A DNA stretch of 36,739 bases from an uncultured Eubacterium sp. Its GTDB lineage: Bacteria; Bacillota; Clostridia; Lachnospirales; Lachnospiraceae. The notes below the pieces were generated by a model, which made no database searches, was not told the origin of the DNA, and was given only the letters and a program-made list of their open reading frames with translations. The stretch covers positions 1 through 36,739 of the forward strand of contig CATLIX010000036.1 in assembly GCA_949959185.1 (NCBI GenBank). The letters run 5' to 3'. Within the stretch, counting starts at the first letter, position 1, and every line of letters starts with the position of its first letter. Positions 24,337-33,495 of this stretch are shown piece by piece. A program made the translations under genes and the position numbers.

Positions 24337-26136
24337 TCAGACAAGCCAGAGATATTCATAGGGCCCTAACTGTATCTGGTTATGGTAAGACCTGACATAC
24401 CTTCCGGTAATCAGATCCTGCATTTCTCCTGGCAGGCCGAACCAGTCAAATGATTTGGAATCCACCCACTGTTCCTGCTCCGAAAAGTTTGCAAGCACCA
24501 GCATTTTGTCTGCCTTGTGAAAACAGAACACTGCCGGATTTCCCGTATCCACCGGAACGGCCCGGTATCCGGAGCCGAATAATTCACTGGACTTGCGGAT
24601 TTCAATCATATTTCTGATTTTTGTAAAAATCTGTCCCTGTACCGTACTGAAATCCCTTCTGTTTTCCGCTGCCTCCCAGTCCATCTTCCCCCGGTGAAGC
24701 CAGCGGGAATCTGCCGCATGTTCCGGCACCTCTTTATAACTCCAGTCATTGAGCTGTCCGATTTCATCGCCGCTGTAAAGCAGCGGAATTCCCGTATAGG
24801 AAATCACCATGGCATGGAGCAGCAGAATCCTTTTTACCGCAAGCTCCACCTTGTACATGTGCTTCTCCCGCAGAGCCTGCTCCAGCCCGCACATGGAAGC
24901 CAGTGTTCCGCTGTTTCTGGCGTCCTGCGTCACCGGATTATATTCATACAGTTCTCCTGTGGCAAAACTTCCCGGAAATCTTCCTTCCATAAACTGTATA
25001 ATATACTGCTTATGAAGCTCCGGGTCCAGCCCCAGGCTCTTTAAAATCTCCTTTTCAAATCCCCATCCGATGTCGTCGTGGCAGCGCACATAATTAATCC
25101 ATGTGCCGCTGTCCGGAATTCCGTAATCAATGGAAAGAGAACGCTCCATCAACTGCACGTCTCTGGTAGCCAGGGAATTCCAGAGCAATACCATAAAGGA
25201 AGCGTTGTACATCACGTTGCATTCCTTCATCTCCTGATTGCCGAAATATTTTACAATCTCATAAGGCTCCACAATGGCTTCTCCCAGAAATACCACGCCT
25301 GGGCACACCTGCTGTACAATCTCGTACATCATGCCCAGCAGTTTATGTACATTGGGATGATTCATACATGAAGTTCCCGGTTCTTTCCACATATATGGTA
25401 TCGCATCCAGCCGGAAAATGTCAACGCCTTTATTGGCAAGGGTAAGCATGACTTCCACGATTTTGTTAAATACCTGCGGATTTCTGTAATTCAAATCCCA
25501 CTGGAATTCATAAAACCGGGTCATCACATATTTCTGGATATCCGGATACCAGGTGAAATTTCCAGGAGCCACTCCCGGAAAAATTTCTGTCATGGTCTTC
25601 TCATATTCTCCGGGAATGGTATCATCGTCAAACATAAAATACATGTCGTCATAATCGTGATCCCCTTCCCTGTACTTCTGTACCCAGAGATGCTCTTTTG
25701 CCGTATGGTTCAGTACAAAATCAATACAGGTGCGGATTCCTCTGGCTTTTAAGAGCTTCATCACCCGTTCCAACTGCTTCATGGTTCCGAATTTATCATC
25801 CACCATCAGGTAATCTGATACCGCATAGCCTCCGTCGTTGTTGCCTTCCCTGGATTTTAAAAGAGGCATGAAATGCACATAAGTAACCCCAAGCTCTGCA
25901 ATATAATCAATCCGTTTCTCGAATTCCTCCAGATTGTTGCTGAACCGGTCCACATAAAGCATCATGCCAACCATTTTTTCCGACTGATACCAGTCATTCC
26001 CGTTCCCGTCTGCCTTTTTCAGGGCAGACGGACGGGTTTTTGCGGCATGTTCCAGGATGGACATTAACTGTCCCCAGCGGTATTCGGTAATTTCATTTCT
26101 TCCATAAAGTTCGTAATAGCTGTTTTTTAAGTCCAT
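24337..26136 (-). CDS. GH13 amylosucrase / sucrose-hydrolase-type enzyme
   Basis: A 599-residue alpha-amylase-family enzyme that matches the amylosucrase subfamily, which cleaves sucrose and either builds alpha-glucan or releases glucose. Diagnostic stretches are LGVTYVHFMPLL, EGNNDGGYAVSDY, FQWDLNYRNP and MVLLWNSLATRDVQLM. The nucleophile is D244 (FRLDA), the acid/base is E286 (LGEAI), and H353-D354 in RCHDDIGW stabilise the intermediate. It is somewhat shorter than characterised amylosucrases. In this operon it would consume the sucrose left when alpha-galactosidase acts on raffinose, passing fructose to the fructokinase. Polymerase and simple hydrolase activity cannot be told apart here. 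It lacks a signal peptide and follows the permease genes by 24 bases. Confidence 0.85.
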   Translation of the reverse strand: MDLKNSYYELYGRNEITEYRWGQLMSILEHAAKTRPSALKKADGNGNDWYQSEKMVGMMLYVDRFSNNLEEFEKRIDYIAELGVTYVHFMPLLKSREGNNDGGYAVSDYLMVDDKFGTMKQLERVMKLLKARGIRTCIDFVLNHTAKEHLWVQKYREGDHDYDDMYFMFDDDTIPGEYEKTMTEIFPGVAPGNFTWYPDIQKYVMTRFYEFQWDLNYRNPQVFNKIVEVMLTLANKGVDIFRLDAIPYMWKEPGTSCMNHPNVHKLLGMMYEIVQQVCPGVVFLGEAIVEPYEIVKYFGNQEMKECNVMYNASFMVLLWNSLATRDVQLMERSLSIDYGIPDSGTWINYVRCHDDIGWGFEKEILKSLGLDPELHKQYIIQFMEGRFPGSFATGELYEYNPVTQDARNSGTLASMCGLEQALREKHMYKVELAVKRILLLHAMVISYTGIPLLYSGDEIGQLNDWSYKEVPEHAADSRWLHRGKMDWEAAENRRDFSTVQGQIFTKIRNMIEIRKSSELFGSGYRAVPVDTGNPAVFCFHKADKMLVLANFSEQEQWVDSKSFDWFGLPGEMQDLITGRYVRSYHNQIQLGPYEYLWLV

Positions 26137-26160
26137 ACCGTATATTCCTTTATTCTGTTT

Positions 26161-27027
26161 TTATTTTACTGCACCGTTTACAACACCGTTGATAATCTGT
26201 TTCTGGCAAATGATATAGAAAACCAGAATTGGCAGCAATGCCAGCAGATAAGATGCAAATGCCAGGTTGTAGTTGGTTCCGAACTGTGACTGGAAATTCA
26301 GCTGTGCCAGCGGAAGGGTATTGACATCGCTTCCTGACATGATAACCAGCGGAGTCATAACATCATTCCATGTGCTCATTGCAGTAAGCACTGCTACTGT
26401 GGCGTGCATGGGCTTCATATTCGGGAAAATAATCTTCCAGTATGTCTGCCAGACGCCTGCACCGTCCACACATGCCGCTTCTTCCAGGGCAATCGGAATG
26501 TTCTTCAGATACCCGGAGTACAGCAGAATATTCATGGGCATGAAGAATACCACATACAGCACCACAACACCGAATCTGTTTGCAATTCCTATCTGAGAAG
26601 TCTGTTTTACCAGAGGCATCATCAATACTGCAAAAGGTACGAACATACCGCTTACAATATAGAAATAAGACACCTTAAACACTTTCAGCTTTGCCATCTT
26701 TCTTCCAATCACATAACCTGCCAGAGAATGCAGCAGGATACAGATAATTACCGTTGCTCCGGTAAGCAGTAAACTGTTGCCCAGAGAGCGCCAGAAATCC
26801 GTTACCCGCATCGCTTCTGCAAAATTGCTGAAACTCCAGCTTGAAGGAAATCCCAATGCTCCTGCCACGTCATTTGTCATTTCCGAAGGCTTTTTAAACG
26901 CAATGATTACTGTCATATAAAGAGGAAATAATATGGTAAGACAGCCAATTGCCAAAAGTACATTGATGATATTATTCACGGCCTTGCCGCCAACTGCTCC
27001 TTCGCTTCCTTTTTCTTTTTTTCCCAT
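26161..27027 (-). CDS. CUT1 sugar ABC transporter permease (MalG-like)
   Basis: A 288-residue inner-membrane permease with about six membrane segments. The cytoplasmic EAA loop that contacts the ATPase reads EEAACVDGAGVWQTYWKIIF. It forms the translocation channel with the MalF-like partner, whose stop codon overlaps this ATG by one base. No ATPase is encoded in the operon, as usual for CUT1 systems that share an MsmX-type ATPase. The likely cargo is an alpha-galactoside such as raffinose, judging by the hydrolases downstream. Confidence 0.93.
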   Translation of the reverse strand: MGKKEKGSEGAVGGKAVNNIINVLLAIGCLTILFPLYMTVIIAFKKPSEMTNDVAGALGFPSSWSFSNFAEAMRVTDFWRSLGNSLLLTGATVIICILLHSLAGYVIGRKMAKLKVFKVSYFYIVSGMFVPFAVLMMPLVKQTSQIGIANRFGVVVLYVVFFMPMNILLYSGYLKNIPIALEEAACVDGAGVWQTYWKIIFPNMKPMHATVAVLTAMSTWNDVMTPLVIMSGSDVNTLPLAQLNFQSQFGTNYNLAFASYLLALLPILVFYIICQKQIINGVVNGAVK

Positions 27028-27920
27028 TATAACTGCTCCTCCTTACCTCCTAAGAATTTCATCTGCAGGAACGAAATCACTACGATTACTACAAAGAATA
27101 CAAATGCATTTGCACTCTGGAATCCGAACTGTCCGCCGCTCATACCATTGTTGTAAATCAGGTAGGAAATGGATTCCGTACTCTGGGACGGGCCGCCCTT
27201 TGTCAAAGACATAATCTGGTCGAATACCATCAGCGCATTTTTCATACAGAGCACCAGGTTGATGGTGAAGAACGGAAGAATCAACGGGAAGGTAAGGCTC
27301 CAGAATTTTTTCCATCCGCTGACACCGTCAATCATTCCCGCCTCATAAACTTCTGCCGGAACGGTCTGCAGTCCTGATATGTAAATAATCGTATTCATTG
27401 CTATTCCCTGCCATGCACCTACAATCACAATGGCAATCCATGCTGTTTTGGTGCTTGCAAGCATACTGTTCTGGAGAAATCCGATTCCGGTTGCTTCTCC
27501 CACTGCCGGAAGGATGTATGTAAATACAAAGCTGAAAATATAACCTACAACCAGTCCTCCCAATATATTCGGTACAAAATATATTCCTCGTAACGCACTC
27601 TTTCCCCGTATTTCACGATTTAATCCCAAAGCAAGGATTAAACTGATGATGTTGACTGCAATAGTCATAACTACCGCATATTTAAACGTAAACAGATAAG
27701 ATTTTCCCACACGCAAATCCGTAAACAGGTCTTTAAAATTCCGAAGGCCTACCATGTCAAAATCACCGTATCCCTTGTAATTGGTAAGACCGTAGTAAAA
27801 ACCTTTTAATAATGGAAGGGTGTTGAACAGAAAGAACAGAATCAACACAGGAATCAGCATTCCAAGAAAAATCTTATCGTTTTTCGTCCACAACTTATCT
27901 CTCTTTCCTTCGTTTCCCAT
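27027..27920 (-). CDS. CUT1 sugar ABC transporter permease (MalF-like)
   Basis: A 297-residue permease with about six membrane segments, the first at about residues 20-38. The EAA loop reads VYEAGMIDGVSGWKKFWSLT. It starts three bases after the binding-protein gene and ends inside the start codon of the MalG-like gene. Together they form the membrane part of the importer. Confidence 0.93.
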   Translation of the reverse strand: MGNEGKRDKLWTKNDKIFLGMLIPVLILFFLFNTLPLLKGFYYGLTNYKGYGDFDMVGLRNFKDLFTDLRVGKSYLFTFKYAVVMTIAVNIISLILALGLNREIRGKSALRGIYFVPNILGGLVVGYIFSFVFTYILPAVGEATGIGFLQNSMLASTKTAWIAIVIVGAWQGIAMNTIIYISGLQTVPAEVYEAGMIDGVSGWKKFWSLTFPLILPFFTINLVLCMKNALMVFDQIMSLTKGGPSQSTESISYLIYNNGMSGGQFGFQSANAFVFFVVIVVISFLQMKFLGGKEEQL

Positions 27921-27923
27921 GGT

Positions 27924-29219
27924 CTATTCCCCCTTTTCCTGATATTCCTGCACTTTACTGATAATGTCCTTGTTATATCTTACCCATTCTTTATCAAATC
28001 TGGTAAGGAAGGTGTCCAGTGCATTGCTGCTGTCGTCGAACAGATAAGTCTGAATCATGGCGTCTACTGCCATTTCACTGGGATAATGGTGGTCCTGATA
28101 GTCTGCAACGATTCCATTTTCTATGTACTCTTTCATGCCGTCCAGTTCCGGAGCAATCTCAAAATCACCTTTCTTACACGGTACTGCACTCTGGTCATTC
28201 AGGTAATCCTGAATATTTTCGTCTTCCAACAGAAATCTTAATACTTCATAGGCTTCCTCTTTATGTTCACAGTCTTCCATTATGCAGAACATCAGATCGT
28301 TACCGGAATTCAGGATGTTTTCTTCTGCGTTGCTGCTTGCCGGAAATACAAAAGAATCAATGTTCATTTCCGGATTAACAGATTTAATCTGAGGGATTGC
28401 ATAATTACCAATCACGTACATGGCTGACTGCCCTCTTGCAAAAGCAGTACATGCATCGTTGTAGCTGTATGCCACCGGATCAGACTGTCCGTATTTCAGA
28501 AGCTCCTTGTCTTTCACCGCAATTTCTTCATATGCCTCTGAAAATGTGGCGTTGCCGCTGTTTACCTGATATGCAATGTCCGTGCTGCAAAGATCTACTG
28601 CAATGGCGTTCCACGGCGCAAGGCAGGTCCAGGTATCCTTATATCCGAAATACAGTGGCTGGATTCCTTCTGCCTGAATGGTTTCACAGAGCTGATTGAA
28701 TTCTTCCCATGTGGTGGGAATCTGCCATCCGTGTTCTTCAAACATATCTCTGTTGTAGAGAACGCCTGCCACATTTGCCATATAAGGCACTGCGTAAACA
28801 CCTTCCTGAGGCACATATTCCAGCTCTTTATTCGTAGCAAGATAGTTTTCCTTAATATCTGACAGACCGTCAAAATCGGAAATGTCCATCAACATTTTGG
28901 CATCCAGGAAATTGGAGTAGTTGATATCTCCGCCAATCCCGATAATATCAGGGTTGTTTTCCCGGATAAATCTGGTTTTCAAAATAACCATGGCATCATT
29001 CGGTGAATCAATCACCAGCTTAATGTTGTCGTGAGTCGCATTAAATTTTTCTTCCAGTGCTTCAAATACGTCCACTGCTTCCGGTTTGTAGTGGACCAGC
29101 TCAATCACAACCTTTCCGTCCGCATCATCCTTTTTGCTGCCACAGCCGCCAAGCAAAAGCCCTGAGACAATTGTCACAGCAAGGAATAATGCCATTACTT
29201 TTTTCTTTTTCTTTGCCAT
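27924..29219 (-). CDS. Sugar-binding lipoprotein of the alpha-galactoside ABC transporter
   Basis: A 431-residue family 1 solute-binding protein. A lysine-rich signal peptide with lipobox LLLGGCGS predicts lipidation at Cys26. The body shows the usual VLYNRDMFEEHGWQIPTTWEEF block and C-terminal helices. It is the first gene of the operon with two permeases and two glycosidases, and it should determine substrate choice, probably raffinose-type sugars. The start follows GAGGAGG. It is only distantly similar to the other sugar-binding protein at the left end, so the two loci probably take up different sugars. Confidence 0.93.
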   Translation of the reverse strand: MAKKKKKVMALFLAVTIVSGLLLGGCGSKKDDADGKVVIELVHYKPEAVDVFEALEEKFNATHDNIKLVIDSPNDAMVILKTRFIRENNPDIIGIGGDINYSNFLDAKMLMDISDFDGLSDIKENYLATNKELEYVPQEGVYAVPYMANVAGVLYNRDMFEEHGWQIPTTWEEFNQLCETIQAEGIQPLYFGYKDTWTCLAPWNAIAVDLCSTDIAYQVNSGNATFSEAYEEIAVKDKELLKYGQSDPVAYSYNDACTAFARGQSAMYVIGNYAIPQIKSVNPEMNIDSFVFPASSNAEENILNSGNDLMFCIMEDCEHKEEAYEVLRFLLEDENIQDYLNDQSAVPCKKGDFEIAPELDGMKEYIENGIVADYQDHHYPSEMAVDAMIQTYLFDDSSNALDTFLTRFDKEWVRYNKDIISKVQEYQEKGE

Positions 29220-29312
29220 TTTTTACCTCCTCGTCTTTTTAAACAAATTTTCTGTTGGAACCTTGCTCTTTGCATTGCTAATTTTATTTAGTTATGTTTT
29301 GTTTTGCAACAT

Positions 29313-29341
29313 ATTATGTGCATAACCGTTTTTTTATACAA
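29313..29341 (-). promoter_or_regulatory. Promoter and possible operator of the alpha-galactoside operon
   Basis: On the minus strand -35 TTGTAT (29336-29341), a 17-base spacer and -10 CATAAT (29313-29318). The near-palindrome TTATG-TG-CATAA (29314-29325) covers the -10 box and is a candidate site for the LacI regulator encoded upstream. The leader is about 90 bases and holds nothing else recognised. Confidence 0.5.
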
Positions 29342-29437
29342 ATTTTAGAATTAGTTTATGTATATTTTATATAAAAAAAGCGGGCATGACAGCTTTTTGC
29401 GCGCGGACAGATTGCGGAACCATAAAAAGGTCGTAAA

Positions 29438-29533
29438 AAAATAGCCGCTATATACAATATATGGATAAGACTCACCGAGTCTGAATGCCATATCCTGTAT
29501 ATAGCGGCTATTTTGTGACAGCCCCTTTCCAAA
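29438..29533. repeat. Palindromic interspersed repeat, copy 1
   Basis: A 27-base left arm (29438-29464) pairs with the right arm (29488-29514) with only two mismatches. The 23-base centre holds a smaller hairpin, AGACTC-ACC-GAGTCT. A related element lies at 33496-33592. On the minus strand a seven-T run follows the stem, so this copy probably also terminates the lacI transcript that ends about 20 bases before it. Confidence 0.8.
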
Positions 29534-29552
29534 CTGACAGAACAGTTATGAT

Positions 29553-30560
29553 TCAGTTGATATTCCGGATGCTTTCTCTTACAATCAGCTCCACCGGGAG
29601 CTTAAATGACCTGGCAATAATTTCTTCTCCCCGGATTCTCTGCACCAGAAGTTTTACTGCCTCCTCCCCCTTTTCCTTCACCGACTGGCGCACCGTGGTC
29701 AGCATGGGCCTGCTCAGCCGGGCATAGATATTATCGTCAAATCCCGCCACAGAAATATCCTCCGGCACTCTCAGCCCTTCTCCGAAGAAAATACTGATGG
29801 CTTCATTGGCCAGCAAATCAGATACCACGAATATCGCCGTGTACCCTTCCTCTTTTGCTTTAAGAGCAAAGTTACGCAGCGCCTCCCGCCTCAGATTCCT
29901 GCCGGCAGGCAGATAATAGTAATCTTTGTTGCTGTAGGAAATGCCATAACTTTCCAGAGCGTCGCAGTAACCCCGGAACCGCTCAAAGGTACTGGATACC
30001 GGATTTTTCTTATCACAGAAAAAAGCGATTTTCCGATGCCCCTGCTTCAGCATAAATTCCGTTATCCGCTTCCCTCCTTCATAATCCGCAATTCCCACAT
30101 TGTCGTAGTCTCCTTCCCCGCAGTCAATGTACACCAGAGGCTTTCCCACTCTGTTTGCGAATTCCTGACATTCCCAGGGGTCAAATCCAATCACAATACC
30201 CCCTTCTATATTACGGGCCTGCAGCTTATGAAAAATATCCTGCTCATCCTTTGGAATTCCGCACACCGGATACCGGCCGTATTCCTGCAGCTTCATGCAT
30301 ATGGCATTCAAAAGCTCCGCACAGAACGGGTCTGTAAAAACACTTTCTTTATATCGAAGACAGAAATCCACCGATATCAGCTTCAATGCCTTTCCGTACT
30401 CTTCCCGGTGAACAGTTTTCTGAAATCCGTACTGTACCAGTGCCTCCTCAATTCTCTGCCTTGTGGCAGGCGACATTTTCTCTGTATGACCGTTTACAAC
30501 ATTTGACACGGTTGTAGGGCTGATCCCCAATATCGATGCAATTTCTTTAATCGTAATCAT
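29553..30560 (-). CDS. LacI-family transcriptional regulator
   Basis: A 335-residue regulator with an N-terminal helix-turn-helix (ITIKEIASILGISPTTVSNV, hinge region after residue 45) and a sugar-sensing domain with typical blocks such as GYCDALESYGI and VPEDISVAGFDD. It lies between the fructokinase gene (22 bases upstream) and the ABC operon it probably controls. The start follows AGGGAGCAG. It is not closely similar to the LacI regulator at 3514-4488, so each probably serves its own sugar locus. Confidence 0.92.
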   Translation of the reverse strand: MITIKEIASILGISPTTVSNVVNGHTEKMSPATRQRIEEALVQYGFQKTVHREEYGKALKLISVDFCLRYKESVFTDPFCAELLNAICMKLQEYGRYPVCGIPKDEQDIFHKLQARNIEGGIVIGFDPWECQEFANRVGKPLVYIDCGEGDYDNVGIADYEGGKRITEFMLKQGHRKIAFFCDKKNPVSSTFERFRGYCDALESYGISYSNKDYYYLPAGRNLRREALRNFALKAKEEGYTAIFVVSDLLANEAISIFFGEGLRVPEDISVAGFDDNIYARLSRPMLTTVRQSVKEKGEEAVKLLVQRIRGEEIIARSFKLPVELIVRESIRNIN

Positions 30561-30582
30561 AACTGCTCCCTGACTGCACTAC

Positions 30583-31548
30583 TTATGCATTTTCGTTGAT
30601 AATTTTATGTACATCATCCGTCTCCGGCATGGAACGGATGGCTCCCTTCCTGGTGGTAACCAGATAAGCCGCCGCATTTGCAAAGGTCAGCATCTGTTCC
30701 AGGTCTTCTTTTGTCAGGCTGTCAATGTCCCGGTACAGCAGTCCGTAAAGAATACTTCCGCAGAACGTATCTCCCGCTCCGGTGGTCTCAATGGTTCCCC
30801 CTAACTTAAAGCTGGGTTTATATACCATCATATCTTTATAGAAGGCATAACTCCCCTCTGCTCCCGCTGTTACCTGGAACAGCTTTACAGGGAACTTCTC
30901 CCGGAGAATTGCCGCCCCTTTTTCAATATCCTTCTCTCCTGTAAGGAATTCCACTTCCTCCTCGGAAATTTTACATACGTCGCATTTGCTCAGACCGTAC
31001 TCCATCTTCTCTTTTGCAACACTCAGATCCTTCCAGAGCGGAATCCGCAGATTCGGGTCAAAGGAAATCAGAACCCCGTTCTCTTTTGCAACATTCACTG
31101 CCTTCTCCGTAGCTGCGCACACCCCTTCATGGGTCATGGACAAGGTTCCGAAATGGAAAATCCTGCTGTTTTTAATCTGTTCCTCATCCACTTCATCTTC
31201 CGTCAGCATCATATCCGCCCCCGGATTCCGGTAAAATGCAAAATCCCGGTCGCCGTTTTCAAAGGTCTTTACAAAGGCAAGGGTGGTTTTTACTTCCTCG
31301 TCAAAACAAAGACCGTCCGTGCCGATTTTCAGTTCCTCCAGAGTATCCCGCAGCAGATAACCGAACTGGTCCTTTCCCACCTTGCCGATAAAGTTCGTGG
31401 TTCTTCCGCATTTATTCAGCAGTGCCAGCACATTGCAGGGAGCTCCGCCCGGATTTGCCTCCAGCAGGGAATTCCCCTGTTCGGATTCCCCGGTATAAGT
31501 AAAATCAATCAACAGTTCCCCCAGTGCCGTTACATCATATTTCTTCAT
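30583..31548 (-). CDS. scrK: PfkB-family carbohydrate kinase, probable fructokinase
   Basis: A 321-residue ribokinase-fold sugar kinase. The N-terminus reads ALGELLIDF, the substrate-binding NPGGAPCNVL is at 32-41, and the catalytic base D260 sits in TTGAGDTF. These forms are typical of fructokinases, which make fructose 6-phosphate from the fructose released from sucrose. The start at 31548 is four bases after the argS stop codon; its ribosome binding site lies in the end of argS, suggesting coupled translation. It is followed by the lacI gene and then the alpha-galactoside operon. Confidence 0.87.
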   Translation of the reverse strand: MKKYDVTALGELLIDFTYTGESEQGNSLLEANPGGAPCNVLALLNKCGRTTNFIGKVGKDQFGYLLRDTLEELKIGTDGLCFDEEVKTTLAFVKTFENGDRDFAFYRNPGADMMLTEDEVDEEQIKNSRIFHFGTLSMTHEGVCAATEKAVNVAKENGVLISFDPNLRIPLWKDLSVAKEKMEYGLSKCDVCKISEEEVEFLTGEKDIEKGAAILREKFPVKLFQVTAGAEGSYAFYKDMMVYKPSFKLGGTIETTGAGDTFCGSILYGLLYRDIDSLTKEDLEQMLTFANAAAYLVTTRKGAIRSMPETDDVHKIINENA

Positions 31549-31552
31549 ATTC

Positions 31553-33322
31553 CTACATCCTTTCCGGAGCTTCAAAGCCAAGTACGTCAATGCAGATTTC
31601 CAGTGCTTTCCTGGTCAGCTCCAATAATTTTATATAACCTGCCTGTATCATTTCGTCAGGTTCTGCCATAATTTTTGTCTCATGATAAAAATGATTAAAA
31701 GCGTTTGCAAGGTCGTAAATATACGCGCACACCTTATGGGGCGCTTTTTCTTCAAAGGCACTTTCCATCATACCGTTAAATTTACTGAGTTCCAGCATCA
31801 GCGCCTTCTCGCTGTCCGAATGAGCAGGAAGGATTCCTGCATGTTCCGGCAGTTCCCGTGATTCCTGATATTTCTTCAGGATAGACTTCATACGCACAAT
31901 GGTATAGAGAATATAAGGCCCTGTATTTCCCTCAAAAGAAGTGAAACGCTCGATATCAAAAATATAGTCTTTGGAGGCCTGGTTGGATAAATCCCCGTAC
32001 TTGATGGCAGAAAGGGCCACTGTTTTTGCAGTTTCCCGGCCTTCCGCTTCCTCCACGGTATGATTGTCCGCAATCTTTTTGTACATTTCCTCATTGATAC
32101 CGGACACCAGATATTCCAGACGCATAACGCCTCCTTCTCTGGTTTTGAATGGTTTCCCATCCTTCCCGTTCATGGTGCCGAAGCCCAGGAATGTCAGTTC
32201 CGTCTCCGGCCCCACCAGTCCTGTTTTTCTGGCGCAGCGGAATACCTGTGTAAAATACAGTTCCTGCCGCTTGTCCACCACATAGATGATTTCATCCGGA
32301 TGGTAGTCCTGCATACGCCATACTATGGTGGCAAGGTCGGTGGTGTTATACAAAGAGGCTCCGTCTGATTTTAAAATCATACAGGGGGGAATCTCTTTGG
32401 TGTCCGTATCTTCCTTCACGTCCACCACCAGCGCGCCCTCGCTGATATAGGCGAATCCGTCTTTCTTCATCTTTTCCACCATATCCGGAATATAGGGCTG
32501 GGCGTCGGATTCTCCCTTCCACAGCTCAAAGGATACGTTCAGATTTTCATAATTGCGCTTTAAATCACTGACTGACACATTTAAAATATGATTCAGCAAA
32601 GCTCTGTAGCCTGCCCTGCCATGCTGCAGTTCATAAGTTGCTTCCATGGCCGCTTCCTTATAGGCTTCGTCCTCTTTGGATTTCCCGCTGGCAGCAGGAT
32701 AGATTTCCTCCAGTTCAGAAATGGTAAAAGGTGGCTCCGGGGGATATTCCCCCGTGTAATCTTCATCAAAATACACAAGCTCCGGTTTCCGCGCTTTCAG
32801 TTCGGTGATAATCAGCCCCATCTGCAGGCCCCAGTCCCCCAGATGTACGTCTCCAATCATATTATGGCCCATAAACCGGCCGATCCGCTTCACACTTTCC
32901 CCGATAATGGCAGAACGCAGATGGCCCACATGGAGGGGTTTTGCCACATTTGGTCCGCCATAGTCTATCAGAATGGTTTTGGGATGTTCACATTTATTGC
33001 AGCCCAGCCGCTGTCCGTCCCCTTCCATCTGACGCAGATATTCTGCCAGATATTCCGGGCTCAGTTTCAGATTCAGAAATCCCGGTTTTACTGATTCTGC
33101 CGATTCGAACATTCCATTTTTCTGTAACTGCTCTGCCACCTTGTCCGCAATCAGAAAGGGAGCGCATTTATACTCCCTGGCGGCAGCCATGGCACCATTG
33201 CACTGGTATTCGCAGAGGTCCGGACGGTTCGACAAGGTAACCTTTCCGTATTTTTCATCGTAACCGCAGGTCTTTAAGGCCTCCATCACCTGTTTGCTGA
33301 TCACATCCAATATCTTTTCCAT
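31553..33322 (-). CDS. argS: Arginyl-tRNA synthetase
   Basis: A 589-residue class I synthetase that charges tRNA-Arg. The N-terminal Add-1 domain (about 1-110) precedes the HIGH-type motif in PLHVGHLRSAIIGES, and the KMSKS position is replaced by FKTREGG, as usual for ArgS. The anticodon-binding DALR domain ends the protein (ANAFNHFYHE, CIDVLGFEAPERM). The start at 33322 follows CAGGAGAG. It has its own good promoter and a short leader without T-box features, and it runs directly into the fructokinase gene. Confidence 0.96.
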   Translation of the reverse strand: MEKILDVISKQVMEALKTCGYDEKYGKVTLSNRPDLCEYQCNGAMAAAREYKCAPFLIADKVAEQLQKNGMFESAESVKPGFLNLKLSPEYLAEYLRQMEGDGQRLGCNKCEHPKTILIDYGGPNVAKPLHVGHLRSAIIGESVKRIGRFMGHNMIGDVHLGDWGLQMGLIITELKARKPELVYFDEDYTGEYPPEPPFTISELEEIYPAASGKSKEDEAYKEAAMEATYELQHGRAGYRALLNHILNVSVSDLKRNYENLNVSFELWKGESDAQPYIPDMVEKMKKDGFAYISEGALVVDVKEDTDTKEIPPCMILKSDGASLYNTTDLATIVWRMQDYHPDEIIYVVDKRQELYFTQVFRCARKTGLVGPETELTFLGFGTMNGKDGKPFKTREGGVMRLEYLVSGINEEMYKKIADNHTVEEAEGRETAKTVALSAIKYGDLSNQASKDYIFDIERFTSFEGNTGPYILYTIVRMKSILKKYQESRELPEHAGILPAHSDSEKALMLELSKFNGMMESAFEEKAPHKVCAYIYDLANAFNHFYHETKIMAEPDEMIQAGYIKLLELTRKALEICIDVLGFEAPERM

Positions 33323-33352
33323 AAATTCTCTCCTGTAACTCTTATTGCTCCC

Positions 33353-33390
33353 GGAACAGCCCCTTTTCATCATCCAAAGGGCCGGATTCC
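33353..33390 (-). promoter_or_regulatory. Hairpin in the argS leader
   Basis: On the minus strand GGAA ... GCCCTTT pairs with AAAGGGGC ... TTCC around an eight-base loop, inside the roughly 85-base leader. It ends about 30 bases before the start codon and has no T run, so it may affect mRNA stability or translation. No T-box sequence was recognised. Confidence 0.35.
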
Positions 33391-33412
33391 ATAAATGTAA
33401 CTAATTTCCTAT

Positions 33413-33441
33413 ATCATAACAAAAAGCGGGGAAAATGTCAC
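33413..33441 (-). promoter_or_regulatory. Promoter of argS
   Basis: On the minus strand -35 GTGACA (33436-33441), a 17-base spacer and -10 TATGAT (33413-33418). It should drive argS, the fructokinase gene and lacI. Confidence 0.7.
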
Positions 33442-33495
33442 CCACTTTTTTGCGTTTCTTCCTATTAATTGTATTTTTTCTGAAAAGAAGCTGCC

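Noticed and set aside
29376-29396. Second terminator before the alpha-galactoside promoter
   Set aside because: AAAAAGC and GCTTTTT can pair, but the stem is nearly all A-T and weak, with a long loop.
33323-33412. T-box riboswitch in the argS leader
   Set aside because: The leader from the mapped-looking promoter is only about 85 bases, too short for a T-box, and no T-box motif or terminator hairpin was found.
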